Below, in pieces: positions 59,388-64,000 of a DNA stretch of 64,000 bases. The stretch spans positions 2,479,421 through 2,543,420 of the forward strand of contig NC_033798.1 of NCBI RefSeq assembly GCF_001876935.1, written 5' to 3'. Source of the DNA: Asparagus officinalis. Lineage: Eukaryota; Streptophyta; Magnoliopsida; Asparagales; Asparagaceae. Within the stretch, counting starts at the first letter, position 1. Each line of letters starts with the position of its first letter. The position numbers and the translations under genes are program-made. A model generated the notes under the pieces. It was not told where the DNA came from and did not search any database. It was given only the letters and a program-made list of their open reading frames with translations.

Positions 59388-61097
59388 TTATCCTATGCTA
59401 GACGTTGTATCGTCAGAGGCGATTGCGGAATAAGAATCCGAGAGTTCGTCATCGGAATGTATTCCTTCATAGTCACCTTGGTGATCATTATGTCCAACGG
59501 TTTCTAGCTGAAGGGCAGATATTTGTTGGGTTATTCCCGAACTAACTCTTCTTCCTAGAGAGAAATTAGGGTTGGAACCACTTGAAACAATCGGAGATTT
59601 TCCCTTATTGACTATGTTGATGGTAACTTCTGAAAATTCATCATCGCGAGCAACCGATCCTCTTTGGTGAGAACGCTTTGATTTGGGCTTCGTCGTTCCA
59701 TCGGAGATTCTCTCGATTACCGAGACCTTCTGCGGAGCGGTCTTGGGGCAGATACACGTTGATAATACTGCCTTGACAATTTTGATACACGGACAGTGAG
59801 AGTCCGCTTCCCGGGTACTTCTCTTTTGAGATTTATTCGTACCCCCAGCCTGATAGTATAACTCATCGACGTTGCGGTCGGAGTAACCTATCGGCTGCTT
59901 ACATGGATTCTCAGGTATAACGCGTTCGTCTGTCTGAAGTGTTTTCTTCTGAGTAAACATTGCCTTGTTGGCGTCTGCAAGAGTCGCACGTTTGGAATCA
60001 CACCTTTGTGAGGGTGAAACCTTAACGGGCTCCTGATTTTCTGCACGCACCGCCAAGCGGGCCGTTGCAGAAATCAATTTGTTAGGAGGTCGCGTACGAC
60101 CCCCAGTCCGGATGTTGGCTCGAAGCTCCTTCAACGATCTCCAGCTTTCCTTAACAAGCGCTTTTCCTCGATTCTCGGGTAGGGCACCGATACGATCCTT
60201 CGATAGGATTCTAGATTTGGAGAGACCCACGCTGTCATAGGGCTTCACCGGAAGTGTGGGAGCAATAGGATCGGGATCTAGAGTTGACAAAGGCCGGAAG
60301 GCAGTTTCGGATGCTTTTGCCTTAGGCGCTGATTTGGCTTTTGGCGCCCATACTTGTTTGGATCTCGGCGATCTCCTAACTGCCTCTTCCTTTTGCCTTT
60401 CTTGTGCTTTTCGCACAAGGGTCCGGGCATGCGCAAGCAAGGTGCGGCGCTTATGGATTCGCTCCTCGAGAGTAGAGCGGGTTCTTTGGACACGAACCCA
60501 TCCGTTAATTGGAGATCGAGAGGAGGATTCCGATGCTGGTCGTGGCAACAGATTAGCCACTTGGCGCTTTCTGAACTCCAGATCTGCTTGGTAATGGAGT
60601 CCATCCATCTGATCTAAAGCCTTGGCGAATTGGCGCGCGAGGCATTGTCGTTTCCTTTGACGTTCTCTCTTTGATAGAGTTGGCGCGCCTTCAGCAGTCG
60701 ACTCCTTAATCGTGAAGGAGTTCAGATCTGTAAATTTGGCTTCATTGAACGCCGGTGGATCATCGCAAGGTGCAACAGCAACAGCGGCGGAGAGATCGTC
60801 TTCTTGGATCTTCAGATCTGAAGACCAGCAGATCTTTCTGGAGGAGGAGGTACTCCTGCACTTGCCAGGAGAGGCGGATCTGGAGGAGGAGGCACTCCTG
60901 CGCTTGCCAGGAGAGGCGGATCTGGAGGAGGAGGAGGAGGAGACGTACTCCTCGAACTTTTGCTGGTCGAATTCATATTCGACATCTTCGAGCACTGGGA
61001 TCTTGATCGTCGGCTGCGGCACGACAGCTTCGGCAGCGAAGCTGTTGGCTCCCACTGTGGTCGCCAGTTTGTTTACGGTGAAAGTTGCTGTCTTCAT
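59388..61097 (-). CDS. ORF1 of element A, starting inside the LTR
   Basis: 569 residues, uninterrupted. The ATG at 61097 lies 28 bases inside the 5' LTR end (61070). The frame reads through the primer-binding site (NKLATTVGANS) and on: EYEFDQQKFEEYVSSSSSSR, repeated RSASPGK(R/C)RS units, PTLSKRERQRKRQCLARQFA, WVRVQRTRSTLEERIHKRRT, LLAHARTLVRKAQERQKEE, a Pro/Lys-rich middle, CPCIKIVKAVLSTCICP and an acidic end. Extra ORFs before gag are known in Ogre/Tat elements and have no assigned function. It is basic overall with predicted helical blocks. The conserved parts shared with element B are the N-terminus, the KRR-rich block and the CPC segment. Confidence 0.85.
   Translation of the reverse strand: MKTATFTVNKLATTVGANSFAAEAVVPQPTIKIPVLEDVEYEFDQQKFEEYVSSSSSSRSASPGKRRSASSSRSASPGKCRSTSSSRKICWSSDLKIQEDDLSAAVAVAPCDDPPAFNEAKFTDLNSFTIKESTAEGAPTLSKRERQRKRQCLARQFAKALDQMDGLHYQADLEFRKRQVANLLPRPASESSSRSPINGWVRVQRTRSTLEERIHKRRTLLAHARTLVRKAQERQKEEAVRRSPRSKQVWAPKAKSAPKAKASETAFRPLSTLDPDPIAPTLPVKPYDSVGLSKSRILSKDRIGALPENRGKALVKESWRSLKELRANIRTGGRTRPPNKLISATARLAVRAENQEPVKVSPSQRCDSKRATLADANKAMFTQKKTLQTDERVIPENPCKQPIGYSDRNVDELYYQAGGTNKSQKRSTREADSHCPCIKIVKAVLSTCICPKTAPQKVSVIERISDGTTKPKSKRSHQRGSVARDDEFSEVTINIVNKGKSPIVSSGSNPNFSLGRRVSSGITQQISALQLETVGHNDHQGDYEGIHSDDELSDSYSAIASDDTTSSIG
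61047..61066 (-). other. Primer-binding site of element A, inside ORF1
   Basis: The minus strand reads TGGCGACCACAGTGGGAGCC, identical to element B, three bases after the LTR end. Confidence 0.75.
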
Positions 61098-62172
61098 TGC
61101 TATCGAATCTATTACAACTTTAGTCGTTACAATAAACTCGAATGAAATAAAAAGTTGATCTTTTTATAAGATCTCCTTACACAATGAAAATAAAAAAAGT
61201 TTACAACTTTATCAAACAAACGCAGAGATCGGTTTATGCGGTCTTCTGGTGTCCGCTCGGGTAGTCTTTGCTGTGCTGGTTGGTTTATCGGACACACCGT
61301 CGATCAGCATTTGATTGCCTCGAAAAATTGGGCGCAGCGCTTCGTTCTATCCGCGAAGGGATCGAGAAAAACTGAGCGCTATTCGGATAAAAGCGAGATA
61401 TTTTGCTCTTCTTAGTATACGCACACGGGATATCACTAAGGATTGGGTGAGGGTGATGTAGATCTGACGAAGAAGCTCTCTTGGCGTTGAAGAACTAGAT
61501 CGCATCCCCCTCCTCTCTCTCTGAAATTGTGCACTAAGTCTTCAATCCGGCAGGGCTTTCGCCGAGGCACGAGAATTCCAGATCTGAAAACATGAGGCCT
61601 AAGGGCTTGTATTTATAGGCATTGAGGGGTTTCGGAGCGGTTAAACCACTTTAACAGGGCCCAATCCGCGCTGAGACACCTAGGGGTCTGCTCTTGCCGC
61701 AGACACCTTGGCGTGTCCGGGCTTGGCGAGAACACACCCTTGAAGGTGTCTCTTTAAGCCGAGACACCTTGGGGCGTTGACTTGGGAGACAGCCGTAGAG
61801 TGCCTCAGTTTCACGCTTTGAGACGTTTTCAATGCCGTTGACTGTTTTCGCTGTATTCTTTGTCTGAATCGGAATCTGAGTGATTCCAAATGCGTTGAAG
61901 TCTGACGAAGAATTCTAGCAGTTCCTGAATTTGTGATTATCTGTAGAATGACCGAGACATGAAGGGCGTTGTTCCTTTGTAACACTCGCGGGCTTCTCAG
62001 ATTAGCCTGTGTCTTCGTTAATTACCGATCCTATCGTACGTAGTTCCGTCTGGGTTTCACTCCAGCGTTCACCGACATCAATCAAAACTCTGTGAACCAG
62101 ATAGTGATGTTCACATTGTGCGTTTAACACTGAGCTGTTCGTGGGACCCATAGGCAATTTTCGATGGCTACA
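61070..62172 (-). repeat. 5' LTR of element A
   Basis: 1103 bp, homologous to 53292-54416 but with many single-base indels between about 61200 and 62172. The TATA box on the minus strand is at about 61617-61610, and the degraded palindromic units are at about 61670-61800. Confidence 0.85.
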
Positions 62173-62540
62173 ATCCCACCAGAAACGTCGCGGCCGAGAC
62201 CAAGACACTTCCGTAGAAGGAAACCTACTCTTCAGGAGGATGAATTTCCTGTGTAGGGTCCGTCAAATAATGACCGGAAGAGGAAAGGTCAAACGTGACG
62301 CTTTAATCCGATCAGTTCAACACGAGGTGTCCCAACGTTGACTCGATTGCGATCAGGGGCAGTGGCGAAAGAACTACAAGAATACAAAGGGACTTCCCTC
62401 AAAAGATGAAACTTCGGACGGTTGCTCGGATGCCGACTCGGATGCTTGCTCAGCGATGGCTTCCGATGACACCTTCAAGTGCAGGACAGCCCTATAGTCA
62501 CTTATGATAAGCGCTGTGAACACGGCTTGCTAAGTTCTGC
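62173..62540 (+). pseudogene. ORF1 of element B, second part after the element A insertion
   Basis: The coding register resumes right after the target duplication. The basic Arg/Pro stretch, the QEDEFP segment and later a Ser/Asp-rich end with ASDDT correspond to the ORF1 C-terminus of element A. Frame breaks are frequent. Confidence 0.65.
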
Positions 62541-63915
62541 AGGACCGCTCGTGACTAGCAGAAGGAAAATCTTAAGTTCGAATGAAAATGCCATGCAGCA
62601 GATGAGAGAAATGCACGACAGCAAATTGTGCGGCACGGTAACCGACCGCATCAAGGAGAGATCTAGTCGTCGCACAATCGATCAAGATGATAACCGAGCG
62701 GGGTGAGAGTCTTAGTCGTCGGAACAATGCCGAATCAAGATGCATAAGAGGGGAAGAAGATAATGCCAACATCGAACCCCCTCGTCACAAAATATATGGG
62801 AGTGCCCTTTGGACTGATAACACACAAAGGCAGATACGTTTACTATTCCCCGAATACACGTCGAAAATAGGATAACGGTGGGCTAAGAAATGCAGGGACT
62901 TGAGAGACGATTACGCATTGATTGTTGCTCAAGAATGAAAAAGGTCTTGGGATACCATGTCGATATCCAAGGGAGTGGGATCAAGTTCCATACCCGCGCG
63001 AAATTCAACTTGATCCGCAATTTTTAACGCCATTTGTGGAAGGGTTCCCAACCCAACATTTGATATATTTTTAAATCTTATTTAGGAATAATCTCCGGGA
63101 ATGAACGCCTTATGGTGCGGTCATTCGTTGGCACTCTCGCGTAGCAGCGCTTCGATTTGTAATCGCTGCGCTAGCCGGGAGTATCAGGCAGTCAGGAATG
63201 ACATGGAGGACATTTTCTGACAACTTCTTGCGGAGACCCGTCCCCTCCACGGAGATTTCGATTCGGGCCATATTTGACGAGAACAGAAAAATGGTGAGAC
63301 AGCGTCGAAAACTCGTGAAGAGATTCCGAAAACAAAGCAATGAACTGCAGGATCTGGTCCAGGCGGAAGACTTTTCCTCAGAGACTTGTCACAATAATCA
63401 TTTCATGGACATGCTCAAGCTATCAGGAATGGCACCAACCCCAAAGATGGAAGGACTTGAAAGTGCGAGGAGAACGCGCCGAGGATTCTTAAAGAAGAAG
63501 GGTAGAAAGAGGTCAGAGGCAAAACATGTCCACAACAGAACTTTGCCTAAAGGTAAAGGAAAGAAGGCGATTATGCGGTGGAGCAAACCAAAAACATTCG
63601 AAGTACAAACAGACCCAACAACAAGTAGCAGAAGACCGCCCAACAATCGAGGTGGCAACAAACAGCTCATGAAGCAAAGGCCTCGGAGCTGAAATTCGCA
63701 AGTCTTATTCGTTTAAAGAGGATGAGTTCCGGTATTTTCAAATACCTCTTATAGAGAAACAAAATCAGTTGCTCTCGGTCCAGGATCAGGAAGATGCTAA
63801 AATAATTAGCGATCAAAATACCTGCGCATGTCCATTGACGCGGTGCAGTCACGCCTACGAAAGCGATGCTATGGCCCTCAAGAAAGATTCCAGGCTCTTT
63901 AATAGATGTTGGGGT
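62541..63915 (+). pseudogene. Decayed gag of element B
   Basis: Segments align in order with element A gag, in changing frames: the AMQQMREMHD coiled-coil part (about 62590), IPCRYPREWDQ (about 62960), FPTQHLIYF (about 63045), the TWRTFSDNFL part (63200), RAIFDEN and RFRKQSNELQD (63265-63355), ETCHNNHFMDML (63383), and a weak Cys/His segment near 63820. Many stops and shifts. Confidence 0.65.
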
Positions 63916-64000
63916 CATCACTATGAACCCTAAGGGGAGGGAAGTGGGTGCGACCGCAGTATCGGGATTAGCTTTGTTTTGTTCGCTTGAACTGGTTCAT

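Larger units (their letters stand above)
53292..62172 (-). mobile_element. Tat/Ogre-like Ty3/gypsy element A, non-autonomous (no pol), 8.9 kb
   Basis: The LTRs are 62172-61070 (5') and 54416-53292 (3'), both TGTAG...AACA. Flanks ATCTC (53287-53291) and ATCCC (62173-62177) are a near-perfect 5-bp target duplication. Order on the minus strand: 5' LTR, primer-binding site, ORF1, gag, about 3.7 kb of non-coding tandem repeats, polypurine tract, 3' LTR. No protease, RT, RNase H or integrase motif is present. ORF1 and gag are open, so the element may rely on pol from relatives. It lies inside ORF1 of element B in opposite orientation. Confidence 0.88.
51074..64000 (+). mobile_element. Tat/Ogre-like Ty3/gypsy element B, interrupted by element A, running off the right edge
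   Basis: The 5' LTR is 51074-51973, the primer-binding site 51977-51996, ORF1 from 51937 to 53291 and on from 62173, then decayed gag to about 63910. The 3' part lies outside the window. ORF1 has two in-frame stops (52429-52431 and 52522-52524), and it is split by element A with target duplication ATCTC/ATCCC. The sequence right of 62173 is full of small indels compared with element A. An extra ORF before gag and the TGGCGAC-type primer site fit the Tat/Ogre lineage. That assignment is by recognition, not by a search. Confidence 0.85.

Noticed and set aside
53292..61097. Endogenous pararetrovirus
   Set aside because: No movement protein, coat or RT motif is present. LTRs, PBS, PPT and gag identify a Ty3/gypsy element.
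60256..61158. Plus-strand open frames opposite ORF1 of element A
   Set aside because: They are antisense shadows of the Arg/Ser-rich ORF1 with no conserved motif.

Overview
This is a nuclear flowering-plant segment. Split genes with GT-AG introns, a SPEECHLESS-type bHLH gene, plant-type LTR retrotransposons and many MITEs all point that way. The PR-10-like protein and the GC-rich coding of several genes suggest a monocot, but that is an inference. Two 10-N placeholder gaps and one single N show a draft assembly.

Left third (1-28 kb), gene-bearing: a divergent pair of ribosome-biogenesis genes shares one upstream region. A PDCD2/TSR4-like gene on the minus strand runs off the left edge, and a WDR43/UTP5-like gene lies on the plus strand. 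Then come a PR-10/Bet v 1-like gene, a multi-level fold-back transposon, a broken type I pectin methylesterase gene, an importin-alpha gene with a 35-nt exon deletion, and a small conserved plant gene of unknown function on the minus strand. Introns and spacers hold several MITE families.

Middle (28-44 kb), repeat-rich: a four-exon gene of unknown function, related in style to transposon-associated plant genes, has introns filled with a 21-bp minisatellite. After it come fragments of two minus-strand copia elements, a long-TIR MITE, SINE-like pieces, and a complete 7.1-kb copia insertion (36515-43628, TSD TATTG) inside a LINE remnant. That copia element has lost most of gag and carries a 326-bp tandem array in its place.

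44-51 kb: a SPEECHLESS (SPCH) orthologue on the minus strand, with a hAT-type MITE in intron 2, then gene-free AT-rich DNA ending in a roughly 530-bp tandem duplication.

Right end (51-64 kb): two related Tat/Ogre-like Ty3/gypsy elements. Element A (minus strand, 53292-62172) is inserted inside ORF1 of element B (plus strand, from 51074 past the right edge). Element A keeps intact ORF1 and gag but has no pol; in its place is a tandem-repeat-rich region that includes an 88-bp array dense in W-box cores. In both elements the ORF1 reading frame starts inside the LTR and reads through the primer-binding site.
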